In this document: positions 6,967 through 13,966 of the stretch, one piece after another
Layout: each line of letters starts with the position of its first letter
Numbering within the stretch: the stretch's first letter is position 1
IMG/VR virus record: IMGVR_UViG_3300025104_000140
Location: 1 to 36,014 of that record
Direction: 5' to 3' (one strand)
Length of the DNA stretch: 36,014 nt
DNA from: a virus
Made by a program: the position numbers and the translations under genes
Notes under the pieces: generated by a model
Databases searched by the model: none
Told to the model about the DNA's origin: nothing
What the model saw: only the letters and a program-made list of their open reading frames with translations

Positions 6967-7366
6967 CCCCAAGATCGAACTGGCCCGGGCGGTTTTCCGC
7001 GCCCTGTGGGAGGCCGGCCCGGCAGGCCTGGATCGGGATGCCCTGGCCCATGCCGTAAGAGCCTCCGACCGGGAGATGCGGGAGGCCGTGGAGCTCTGCG
7101 CCAAACTGTCGGCCCAGCCCACGGTGGCCGGCACCAAGCCGGAGGTGGTGGGCTTCGACCCGATGACCCGCCGCTACCACATTGCCAACTCCCCCGAGCA
7201 GGCCGACCGCATCATCGCCTATGCGCTCAGCTACATCCGGAGCGGGCTGGAGCGCGTCCTGGCCTACCGCGAGGCCCGTACCCTGCGCTGGGGGGATATC
7301 GAGATGCCCCAGACCACCCAGCAGGCCCTCTTCGAGGCCGAACAGAAGATGCGGAGGTGGGGATGA
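6959..7366 (+). CDS. Early hypothetical protein with possible winged-helix N-terminus
   Basis: A 135-aa protein. Residues about 8-50 (ARAVFRALWEAGPAGLDRDALAHAV and following) look like a helix-turn-helix or winged-helix module, followed by GFDPMTRRYHIAN as a wing-like hairpin. Residues about 80-130 are helical. The ATG at 6959 is preferred over a TTG 12 nt upstream. It overlaps neighbours on both sides by a few bases. DNA binding is inference. Confidence 0.65.
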   Translation: MSDPKIELARAVFRALWEAGPAGLDRDALAHAVRASDREMREAVELCAKLSAQPTVAGTKPEVVGFDPMTRRYHIANSPEQADRIIAYALSYIRSGLERVLAYREARTLRWGDIEMPQTTQQALFEAEQKMRRWG

Positions 7367-7701
7367 GGGATTCCGAGCTGATCGCCCTGACCGCCGGGGT
7401 GCTGGGGGTTGCCGGCCTCATTGCGGCCACGGTGGTAGACAACGCCCGTATAGAGGCCGAGCGGCTCAAGGCCGAGGCAGCCCTGGCTGCTGCGAAACCG
7501 GCCCCACAGATCACCCTCGACCTGACCCCCGAGGCTATGAACATCTGCAAGCGCCTGTTCGTGCGCCACATGCAAGGCGGCCATGTGGACGAATACCGTT
7601 GCGAGCTGCGTGACGGGGCCATCGTGCTGATCGGCCCCAACTGGCGGAAAGCCCAAGGAGACAAGGCCCCCATTGAGGTGCTGGGCCGCGAAGAGCTTTA
7701 A
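7363..7701 (+). CDS. Membrane-anchored early protein (112 aa)
   Basis: Residues about 5-27 (LIALTAGVLGVAGLIAATVV) form one transmembrane helix near the N-terminus. A charged Ala-rich helix (RIEAERLKAEAALAAAK) and a soluble C-terminal domain (about 50-112) with a beta-like end (EYRCELRDGAIVLIG) follow. GGAGGTGGGG precedes the ATG. The likely topology is cytoplasmic-tail anchored. No family is recognised. Confidence 0.7.
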   Translation: MRDSELIALTAGVLGVAGLIAATVVDNARIEAERLKAEAALAAAKPAPQITLDLTPEAMNICKRLFVRHMQGGHVDEYRCELRDGAIVLIGPNWRKAQGDKAPIEVLGREEL

Positions 7702-7712
7702 GGAGGTTGCAT

Positions 7713-7970
7713 ATGGAAAAGCAAGTGGTCATTCTAGGCGATCCCGAATACCACCTCTGGCTGCACCGCCGGCAGGATGAGATCGTGCTGGAGGTGGCAA
7801 CACTGGATGGGTTTGTGCTGGACAAGTGGAGCATCGAGCGGGCCGAGGCGGTGCAGGGCCGGGAGGTGCTGCAGGAGGGGGCGGCGGTTGGGCAGGTTGA
7901 ATGGCAGGGCATTGTGCTGGAGCCCTTCGAGGCCCTCGCAGTAGCCAACGCACTAGGAGCACTGCTATGA
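7713..7970 (+). CDS. Early hypothetical protein (85 aa)
   Basis: Starts at ATG 7713 behind a near-perfect AAGGAGGT. The sequence alternates beta-like strands (QVVILGD, HLWLHRRQDEIVLEVATL) and ends in a short helix (LEPFEALAVANALGALL). It is similar in size to the other small early products and is unrecognised. The stop overlaps the next ATG (ATGA). Confidence 0.7.
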   Translation: MEKQVVILGDPEYHLWLHRRQDEIVLEVATLDGFVLDKWSIERAEAVQGREVLQEGAAVGQVEWQGIVLEPFEALAVANALGALL

Positions 7971-8314
7971 ACGAAACCAACACCAGCGAAATCAAGGCTC
8001 GACTGGTCGGCGCGGTAAACGAGATGCACGCCCAGGGCATTGTGGACGCGCTGCATGCCGAGCGGATGATCGCGCGGCTGGTCGGCCAGTACAGCGACTG
8101 GCTGGTGAACCCCGGCCCCGACCCCCAGCCGGAGGAAGTGGAGCAGGAGTCCGAGCCCACCGAAGAGCAGGAGCCCCATGCTGGGGAACGGGAATGCCAG
8201 TGGTGTGGCCAGCGCTTCGTAGCAACCCGCAGGGACTCCAAGCATTGCTCCAAGGCCTGCCAGAACCGGGCCTACCGGGCCCAGCGGAAGCTGAGGAGGA
8301 GCCTGGATGCATAG
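7967..8314 (+). CDS. Early protein with C-terminal Cys4 zinc finger (115 aa)
   Basis: A helical N-terminal domain (residues 1-46) is joined by a Pro/Glu-rich linker (about 50-75) to a zinc finger with Cys77, Cys80, Cys94 and Cys98 (CQWCGQRF...CSKACQNRAYR). The last part matches the common FCSxxCRxRxYR-type finger found in small phage and plasmid DNA-binding proteins. A basic tail follows. A nucleic-acid-binding role is likely but the target is unknown. Confidence 0.75.
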   Translation: MNETNTSEIKARLVGAVNEMHAQGIVDALHAERMIARLVGQYSDWLVNPGPDPQPEEVEQESEPTEEQEPHAGERECQWCGQRFVATRRDSKHCSKACQNRAYRAQRKLRRSLDA

Positions 8315-8516
8315 GATGCGGCTGTATCAACTCGAGGTGCGCGGCCAGCACAAGACCTGGGGCTGGTACCGCTGGGGCACCCCGGAGCACGCCGCCGACT
8401 GGCGGGCAGACGGCCTCGAGGTCACTGAAGTGCTTAATGTCATCCCCACCTGGGTGGTGCGCCTGGGCCTGACCCGGCTGTGGGTGCGGCTGGAGGATTT
8501 CCTTCTTGGGAGGTAG
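8307..8516 (+). CDS. Early hypothetical protein (69 aa)
   Basis: A Trp- and Arg-rich small protein (KTWGWYRWGTPEHAADW) with an amphipathic C-terminal helix (WVVRLGLTRLWVRLEDFL). GAGGAGGA precedes the ATG at 8307; a second ATG at 8316 is possible. It overlaps the zinc-finger gene by 8 nt. No recognised family. Confidence 0.6.
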   Translation: MHRMRLYQLEVRGQHKTWGWYRWGTPEHAADWRADGLEVTEVLNVIPTWVVRLGLTRLWVRLEDFLLGR

Positions 8517-8517
8517 C

Positions 8518-9282
8518 ATGAACCCTATCCTGCGCAATAGCCTGATCGGCCTGCTGGCCCTGGCCTACCTGGCCACCCTGGTGATGTCGGCGGGCCACCT
8601 GACCAAGTGGTTCGACCTGAGCCTGGGCGACCTGCCCTGGTATTTCTCTATCGGACTGGCGGTGGGCCTCGAGTTGCTGGCCTTCACCCTCTCCCTGGCC
8701 TCCACACTCGAGCCCCGCCTCCGCTGGAGCCTGGCGGGCGGACTGTTCTTCCTGCTACTGGTCTGGCTGGGCAACCTGCTGGCGATGGCCCGGGTAGCCG
8801 ACGCCCCCGGCTGGGAGGTGCTGCTCCAGAGCCTATTTGCCCTGGGGCCCCTGGTGGCCGGCAAGGCCATCGGCGAACTGTTGCGGCTGGACTCCCGGCC
8901 CCGGCCCGCATCCGCGAGCCCACTCCAGCCGACCAGCTCCACCCCCACCGTCCACATCCAGACCCATGTCCAGACCACCACGGTTCACCAGTCCACCCAG
9001 GCGGAGTCCAACGGGAACAACCGAGTCCAGCTTGAAACAGCCCCGTCCGCCCATGCTGAAACGCCACCCCCTGCACTTGGAACACGAGCCCCTTCCCTGG
9101 ACGAGCGGGCGGCACAGTTGATGGCCCAGCTATCCAGCCAGCCCCTGGGGCCGTCCGCCCTGGCCCGTCAGACCGGGCTGCCCAAGACCACGGTCTACCG
9201 GCTGGCGGCCCGGCTGGTGGAGGCCGGCCTGATTGTCCAGACCGCGGATGGCTACGTCCGTCGGGAGGTGGAACATGGATAA
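8518..9282 (+). CDS. Four-helix membrane protein with C-terminal winged helix
   Basis: A 254-aa protein with two parts. Residues about 5-120 contain four hydrophobic segments (LIGLLALAYLATLVMSAG; YFSIGLAVGLELLAFTLSL; LAGGLFFLLLVWLGNLLAMA; LLQSLFALGPLVAG). This layout is loosely like DUF2637/Spd-type membrane proteins. A Thr/Gln/Pro-rich linker (about 130-185) leads to a winged helix (about 195-250) with LARQTGLPKTTVYRLAARLVEAGLI as recognition region. This is a predicted membrane-tethered DNA-binding protein. GGGAGG precedes ATG 8518. The helix-turn-helix closely resembles the C-terminus of the antirepressor-like protein at 15261-15950. Confidence 0.75.
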   Translation: MNPILRNSLIGLLALAYLATLVMSAGHLTKWFDLSLGDLPWYFSIGLAVGLELLAFTLSLASTLEPRLRWSLAGGLFFLLLVWLGNLLAMARVADAPGWEVLLQSLFALGPLVAGKAIGELLRLDSRPRPASASPLQPTSSTPTVHIQTHVQTTTVHQSTQAESNGNNRVQLETAPSAHAETPPPALGTRAPSLDERAAQLMAQLSSQPLGPSALARQTGLPKTTVYRLAARLVEAGLIVQTADGYVRREVEHG

Positions 9283-9706
9283 CCTGCTGCGCTGGCGGGC
9301 GGAACACCTGGCCAAGTACCTGTGGTGGGTGGCCTCCGGGGTGAAACAGTGGCAGACCGACCACACCAGCTATGCCCCGGAACTGGAACGGCTGACCGGG
9401 CGGGTGGTGCGCCCCGGCTACCTGATCGTCCGGGTGATGGAGCTGCCGGCTTTGGGCATTGAACGGCACACCCTGCGCTTCTGGCGGTCGGCCTATGCCA
9501 GCCTGCTGGAACAGATGGATCCGGCCATCAAGGACGAATGGGCCGCCTTCCTCCACCGCGCCAGGTGGTCCAGCCTGTGGTACTACGACTCACGGAACCG
9601 TCGGGTCAGGCCGGGCAACGAGCACCCGGGCCTGACCCGGTGGACGCTGGAGCTGGCCCGCTGTGCCGAGGTGTTGGACAAACCGGCCCACCAGCAAAAT
9701 ATCTGA
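9275..9706 (+). CDS. Last early gene; candidate late-transcription regulator
   Basis: A 143-aa, Trp/Arg-rich, mostly helical protein. Residues about 60-80 (MELPALGIERHTLRFWRSAY) could hold a helix-turn-helix. It is the last gene before the early/late junction, the place of mor and C in Mu or Q in lambda, and its stop lies inside the conserved box at 9693-9720. No Mor/C motif is visible, so the regulatory role is a positional inference. GGGAGGTGG precedes the ATG at 9275. Confidence 0.65.
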   Translation: MDNLLRWRAEHLAKYLWWVASGVKQWQTDHTSYAPELERLTGRVVRPGYLIVRVMELPALGIERHTLRFWRSAYASLLEQMDPAIKDEWAAFLHRARWSSLWYYDSRNRRVRPGNEHPGLTRWTLELARCAEVLDKPAHQQNI

Positions 9707-9720
9707 TACCATTTCCGTAA
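9693..9720 (+). promoter_or_regulatory. Late control box 1 (promoter-like, with partner at 16573)
   Basis: The box AGCAAAAtATCtGaTAccAT...GTAA shares about 20 of 28 positions with the site at 16573-16600. The element aligned with -10 is TACCAT (9707-9712). No good -35 is seen, which would suit an activator-dependent promoter. It overlaps the stop codon of the upstream gene and lies 6-14 nt upstream of a terminator hairpin. Confidence 0.5.
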
Positions 9721-9725
9721 CGTAA

Positions 9726-9757
9726 CCCGCCGCATAACCAGCGGCGGGCTTTTTGTT
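9726..9757 (+). terminator. Intrinsic terminator between early and late regions
   Basis: Stem CCCGCCGC (9726-9733) pairs with GCGGCGGG (9741-9748) around a 7-nt loop, followed by CTTTTTGTTT. It ends the early operon. Because a promoter-like box lies just upstream, it would also stop transcripts starting there unless antiterminated. The next ATG follows at 9767 behind GGAGG. Confidence 0.85.
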
Positions 9758-9766
9758 TGGAGGCGC

Positions 9767-10006
9767 ATGGACGAAAACGAAAACCGACTGCTGGAACATC
9801 TCATCCGGGCCATCCGCGCCCCCCGCAAGGCCGAGCGGGAAGCCGAGCTCAAGGAAGCGGAAAACATCCTGCAAGCGCGGAAGGTCATCTTGCAAATCCC
9901 CAAACCCCGGGCCCCGGCCTGGTGGCAGAACGAATGGTTCTTCCGCTTCATCGCCACGCTCATTGGCGCCGCCCTGGCGGCAGTGGGCATCAACTGGAAA
10001 CCTTGA
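9767..10006 (+). CDS. Small C-terminal-anchored membrane protein (79 aa)
   Basis: First gene of the late packaging operon. Residues 1-45 are charged and helical (coiled-coil-like, AEREAELKEAENILQARK), and residues about 57-76 form one membrane helix (FFRFIATLIGAALAAVGINW). Mu places lysis-related small genes here, so a holin or accessory lysis role is possible but not shown. GGAGGCGC precedes the ATG. Confidence 0.65.
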   Translation: MDENENRLLEHLIRAIRAPRKAEREAELKEAENILQARKVILQIPKPRAPAWWQNEWFFRFIATLIGAALAAVGINWKP

Positions 10007-10016
10007 AAGGAGCAAA

Positions 10017-10361
10017 ATGAGCATCTTCAACAAAAACAACCCCCGCCGGGCTGCCCTGATCCGGGGGCGGCTTATTGAGGTGGTCTACTTCGCCGCAATG
10101 GGCGATGCCCTCAACCCGGACGACCCCTATACCATGAGCCGGGGCGTGCTGGTGGCGGCCCTGGAGCAACTCGGCGAGCTGCCCGCCGAGAATGACCTGC
10201 ACGCAGCCCTGCGCTACTGCGCCGAGAAGGGCTACCTGGAGGTGGCCTGGCGCAAGGACGGCAGCGGCGCCTTCGACCAGGTACGCCTGACCACCGCAGG
10301 CATTGACCTGTATGAGGGCACCCTGCACGACAAGGCGGTGTACTTCGCCTCGAGGCGGTGA
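10017..10361 (+). CDS. Mu-like late winged-helix protein (VpaChn25_0724-like)
   Basis: A 114-aa protein with a winged-helix pattern (RGVLVAALEQLGELPAENDLHAALRYCAEKGYLEVAWRKDG, then VRLTTAGIDLYEG). This matches, by eye, a small family found in Mu-like phages next to the terminase small subunit, where its function is not established. AAAGGAG precedes the ATG at 10017. It is followed directly by the coiled-coil membrane protein and terminase genes. Confidence 0.7.
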   Translation: MSIFNKNNPRRAALIRGRLIEVVYFAAMGDALNPDDPYTMSRGVLVAALEQLGELPAENDLHAALRYCAEKGYLEVAWRKDGSGAFDQVRLTTAGIDLYEGTLHDKAVYFASRR

Positions 10362-10362
10362 C

Positions 10363-10686
10363 ATGGAACGGTTGGATCGCATCGAGGCCCAGATGGACGA
10401 TTTGCGGAAGGAGCTGCGGGGCCTGCGGCTGGCCCACACCATCGCCCACGAGGAGCTGAGCCACACCCTCCGGGACGTGCGCGATGGGCTCACCCAACTG
10501 CAACTGCGCCGCCCGCCCCGGCTGCGGATCTGGGCGGCCCTGATTATCGGCGTGCTGGGATTTGGCCTGGGATTTACCGCCCACTGGCGGATTGCGGCCT
10601 GGGAGGAGGTGAGGCATGTCCAGTTTGTTCTACCCCCGCGAAGCCCGCTGCAAAATCTGCAACAGCCCACTCCGGGACGAAATTGA
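10363..10686 (+). CDS. Coiled-coil membrane protein (Mu gp25/DUF2730-like position)
   Basis: A 107-aa protein. Residues 1-50 form a charged coiled coil (LDRIEAQMDDLRKELRGLRLAH), followed by a membrane helix at about 55-76 (IWAALIIGVLGFGLGFTAHW). The tail runs 71 nt into the next gene. Mu gp25 is a coiled-coil membrane protein of similar size in this position, though with different topology. A spanin-like role is an alternative. Confidence 0.65.
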   Translation: MERLDRIEAQMDDLRKELRGLRLAHTIAHEELSHTLRDVRDGLTQLQLRRPPRLRIWAALIIGVLGFGLGFTAHWRIAAWEEVRHVQFVLPPRSPLQNLQQPTPGRN

Positions 10687-11152
10687 CGAGATGCTGTTGG
10701 GCAACCATTGCAAAGACGACGGCAGCCGCTGGCGCATGGAGGAGATAGTGGACTGGGGCCGCGAGCGCGGCCTGCACACCAGCATCGCTGCTTTGTCCCG
10801 CCACAAAAACAACCACCTGAACCCGGCCATCCAGGCCGCCCTGGAAACCGAGCGCATGGTGGAGGCCATCAGCCAGGCCACGGGCCGCAAGCTCTCGGTG
10901 GCGCGGGCCTACGCCAACGCCGTGCTGGCCAAAACCTTGCGGGTGCTGGACGACCTGGACTGGCAGAGCCTGGACGACAACCAGCGGCTGCGGGCCATTG
11001 ACCGGGGCCTGCGGGCCGGGGAAGTGCTGTCGCGGCTCGAGCGGGCCGATGTGCGCCTGGAGGTGGCGGCCAAGGTCGAGCAGACCCTCTCGGAGGCCGG
11101 GGCCGGGGCCGAGATCATCCGGCGGGTGAGGGAGATTTATGGCCTCGAGTGA
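10616..11152 (+). CDS. Terminase small subunit-like (Mu gp27/DUF3486-like)
   Basis: A 178-aa protein immediately upstream of the large terminase. The N-terminus has CKIC (Cys12, Cys15) and Cys32, a possible zinc site. A helix-turn-helix follows (EEIVDWGRERGLHTSIAALSRHKNNHL). Long C-terminal helices suit oligomerisation. Domain order and position fit the DNA-recognition subunit of Mu-like packaging enzymes. GAGGTGAGG precedes ATG 10616. The zinc-like start is unusual for the family. Confidence 0.75.
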   Translation: MSSLFYPREARCKICNSPLRDEIDEMLLGNHCKDDGSRWRMEEIVDWGRERGLHTSIAALSRHKNNHLNPAIQAALETERMVEAISQATGRKLSVARAYANAVLAKTLRVLDDLDWQSLDDNQRLRAIDRGLRAGEVLSRLERADVRLEVAAKVEQTLSEAGAGAEIIRRVREIYGLE

Positions 11153-12413
11153 CGTCATCCTGTTGCCCTACCAGCAGCGCTGGGTGGCCGACAAACGCCG
11201 CTTCAAGATCGGCCTGCTGGCCCGCCAGACCGGGAAATCCTTCGCCGCCTCGCTGGAGGCGGTGCTGGATGCCCTGGAGCACCGGGGCAACCTGTGGATT
11301 TTTTTGTCCAGGGGGGAGCGCCAGAGCCTGGAGCTGGCCGAGAAGGCCAAGCGGCACTGCGAGGCCATCCGGGTGGTGGCCGAGCTCTACCAGGAAAACT
11401 TCGACGTGGCCACCAAGCAGTACGTGATCCAGTTCCCCAACGGCAGTCGCATCATCAGCCTGCCGGCCAACCCCGACACCGCCCGGGGCTACTCGGGCAA
11501 CGTGTTGCTGGACGAGTTCGCCTTCCATCAGGACTCCCGCGAGATCTGGGGGGCCATCTACCCCACCATCACCCGCAACGAGCGCTACAAGATTCGGGTG
11601 ATCAGCACCCCCAACGGCCAGAGCGGCAAGTTCTGGGAGCTCTGGCAGGGCGGCCCGGGTGATGTGTGGAGCCGGCACCGGGTGGACATCTACGACGCGG
11701 TGCGGGAGGGCCTGGCCATAGACCCTGAGGTGCTCCGGCAGGGCATCCGCGACCCCCTGAAGTGGCAGCAGGAGTACCTGCTGGAGTTCGTGGAGGAAAA
11801 CACCGCCTGGCTGCCCTACGACCTGATCGCCACCTGCGAGAGCGACCAGGCCTGCACCGAGGGGGAGCTGGAGGGCGAGCTGTACCTGGGCATGGACATT
11901 GGGCGGCACCGCGACCTGAGCGTGATCTGGGTGGCCGAGCTGGTGGGGGACGTGCTCTGGACGCGGAAGGTGGTCTGGCTCGAGCGCACCCCCTTCAGCG
12001 TCCAGCGGGAGGTGCTCTACGGCCTGCTGCCCAGGGTGCGCCGGGCGGCCATTGACGCCACCGGCCTGGGCATGCAACTGGCCGAGGAGGCCCGCCAGCG
12101 CTATGGCAGCAAGGTGGAGCCGGTGCTGTTCACCAACGCGGTCAAGGAGGATCTGGCCATCACCCTGCGGCGGCGCTTCGAGGATCGGCAGATTCGCATC
12201 CCCCCCCACGAACGCATCCGCGAGAGCCTGCACGCGGTGCGGCGGATTGCCACCAGCGCGGGCAACTTCCGCTTTGATGCGGAGCGGGACGAGGCCGGCC
12301 ACGCCGACGAGTTCTGGGCGGCGGCCCTGGCCGTGCATGCGGCGGCCCGGCCCGGCGGCCCCATCGCCTTTGAGCGGGTGGGCGGCCCCCGGCTGGAGAA
12401 AGGAGCCTGGTAA
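11139..12413 (+). CDS. Terminase large subunit (Mu gp28-like)
   Basis: Packaging ATPase and headful nuclease, 424 aa. Walker A is ARQTGKS (28-34, Lys33) and Walker B is VLLDEFA with Asp125/Glu126. An RNaseH-like nuclease follows with Asp253 (MDIG), Asp306 (IDATG) and Asp390 (HADEFW). In Mu the enzyme cuts host DNA flanking the prophage during headful packaging. It overlaps the small subunit by 14 nt and ends in TAATG at the portal gene. Confidence 0.92.
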   Translation: MASSDVILLPYQQRWVADKRRFKIGLLARQTGKSFAASLEAVLDALEHRGNLWIFLSRGERQSLELAEKAKRHCEAIRVVAELYQENFDVATKQYVIQFPNGSRIISLPANPDTARGYSGNVLLDEFAFHQDSREIWGAIYPTITRNERYKIRVISTPNGQSGKFWELWQGGPGDVWSRHRVDIYDAVREGLAIDPEVLRQGIRDPLKWQQEYLLEFVEENTAWLPYDLIATCESDQACTEGELEGELYLGMDIGRHRDLSVIWVAELVGDVLWTRKVVWLERTPFSVQREVLYGLLPRVRRAAIDATGLGMQLAEEARQRYGSKVEPVLFTNAVKEDLAITLRRRFEDRQIRIPPHERIRESLHAVRRIATSAGNFRFDAERDEAGHADEFWAAALAVHAAARPGGPIAFERVGGPRLEKGAW

Positions 12414-13966
12414 TGTGGCTGATTGAACAGGTGCAAAAACTGCTGGGCAGGAAGCCCCCCCTGGCCCCAACGGCCCAAACCCCCAGCGGGCGGGTGCTGG
12501 GCGGGGTCTCGCGGGGCCTGGAGCCCGCCGGGCTGGCGGCCATCCTGCGCCAGGCCGAGCAGGGCGACCTGACCAAGCAGATGGAGCTATTCGAGGAGAT
12601 CGAGGAGAAGGATGCGTACCTGGCAAGCCTCCTACAAACGCGCAAACAGGCGGTGCTGGCCCTGGACTATGAGGTGCTACCCGCCGACGACTCGGCGGAA
12701 GCGCAGCGCATCGCGGATCAGGTAGCCGAGCTGCTGCGCAACATCGACCTGGAAACGCTGCTGCTGGACTTGCTGGACGCCACCGCCAAGGGGGTGAGCG
12801 TGGTGGCCATGCGCTGGGAGTACCACCGCCTATCGCGGATGCAGCTCCCGACGGAGTTCACCTGGGTCCACCCCCGCAACCTGAGCTACGACCCCGACAG
12901 CGGGGCCTTGCAGATGCGCACCGAGGGGGGCCTGGAGCCCATCCCCTACGGTGCGGCCCTGGTGCACCAGTACCGGGCCAAGTCGGGCGCCCCGACCCGG
13001 GCCGGGCTGATGCGGTCGCTGGCCTGGCTCTACCTCTTCAAAAACTACGCCATCAAGGACTGGGTCACCTTCCTGGAGATGTACGGCCAGCCCCTGGTGC
13101 TGGGCAAGTACGACCCCACCGCCAGCAAGGACGAGCTAAACGCCCTCAAGGAGGCCGTGGCGGCCCTGGGGCCGGAGGGCCGGGGGGTGATCTCCAAGGC
13201 CACCGAGATCGAGTTCAAGGAGGCCCAGCGCTTCGGCAGCGCCGACGCCTACAGCCGCTTCATCGAGCTGATGGAGCGGGAGATGGCGGTGGCGGTGACC
13301 GGCTCGCCCCTGAGCAGCTTTGACGGGGCGGGGGGCTCCAACGCGATGGCCCTCACGCTGGATAAAATCTCGCAGAGGCTGACCCGCTCCGACGCCAAGG
13401 CGGTCTACGCCACCCTGCGCCGCGACCTGCTGGTGCCCTTCTGCCATTACAACTTCGACCGGGCCGACCTGGCCCCGGCGGTAGAGCCAATCATTCGGGA
13501 ACCGGAGGATCTGCGCACCGCCGCCGAGACGGTCAAAACCTTGGTGGAGGCGGGGACGCCCATCCCCACCTGGTACATCCACGAGCGCTTCCAGATTCCC
13601 GCCCCCCAGCCCGAGGACGAGGTGCTGGATTCCATGCGGAACCAGCTCAGGATGGCCTCGAGGGGGCGGCGGGTCAGGCTGGCCTCGGGGGATGCCCTCA
13701 GTGCGGCGGAGGGGTTTGTGGACGGACAGATGTACGTCGATGCCCTTACCGACGCGAGCATTGCCAGGGCCAGGAGTTTGTTCGAAAAGCAGATCGAAGG
13801 GATTCTGGAAGCGGTTAACCAGGCCTCAGGGGACTATGAGCGCCTGCGGGAGCTGCTGATCGAGCGCTATGCGGACTTGCGCCCAGACGAGCTGGCTGAG
13901 GTGATTGAAGGCGGTCTGGTGCTGGCCAACCTCGCGGGCCGCTTGGCGGTGAAAGAGGACACCTGA
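12413..13966 (+). CDS. Portal protein (Mu gp29, DUF935 family)
   Basis: A 517-aa protein with hallmarks of the Mu portal family: EEKDAYLASLLQTRKQAVL near residue 60, the FTWVHPRNLSYDP segment, LAWLYLFKNYAIKDW and TFLEMYGQPLVLGKY, and a long helical C-terminus. It forms the dodecameric ring through which DNA enters and to which MuF binds. Start TAATG overlaps the terminase stop. The last roughly 100 codons are less GC-rich than the core. Confidence 0.9.
   Translation: MWLIEQVQKLLGRKPPLAPTAQTPSGRVLGGVSRGLEPAGLAAILRQAEQGDLTKQMELFEEIEEKDAYLASLLQTRKQAVLALDYEVLPADDSAEAQRIADQVAELLRNIDLETLLLDLLDATAKGVSVVAMRWEYHRLSRMQLPTEFTWVHPRNLSYDPDSGALQMRTEGGLEPIPYGAALVHQYRAKSGAPTRAGLMRSLAWLYLFKNYAIKDWVTFLEMYGQPLVLGKYDPTASKDELNALKEAVAALGPEGRGVISKATEIEFKEAQRFGSADAYSRFIELMEREMAVAVTGSPLSSFDGAGGSNAMALTLDKISQRLTRSDAKAVYATLRRDLLVPFCHYNFDRADLAPAVEPIIREPEDLRTAAETVKTLVEAGTPIPTWYIHERFQIPAPQPEDEVLDSMRNQLRMASRGRRVRLASGDALSAAEGFVDGQMYVDALTDASIARARSLFEKQIEGILEAVNQASGDYERLRELLIERYADLRPDELAEVIEGGLVLANLAGRLAVKEDT

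Noticed and set aside
11115-12626. 503-codon minus-strand ORF opposite the terminase
   Set aside because: It is antisense to a terminase with all motifs intact, and the translation lacks domain features.
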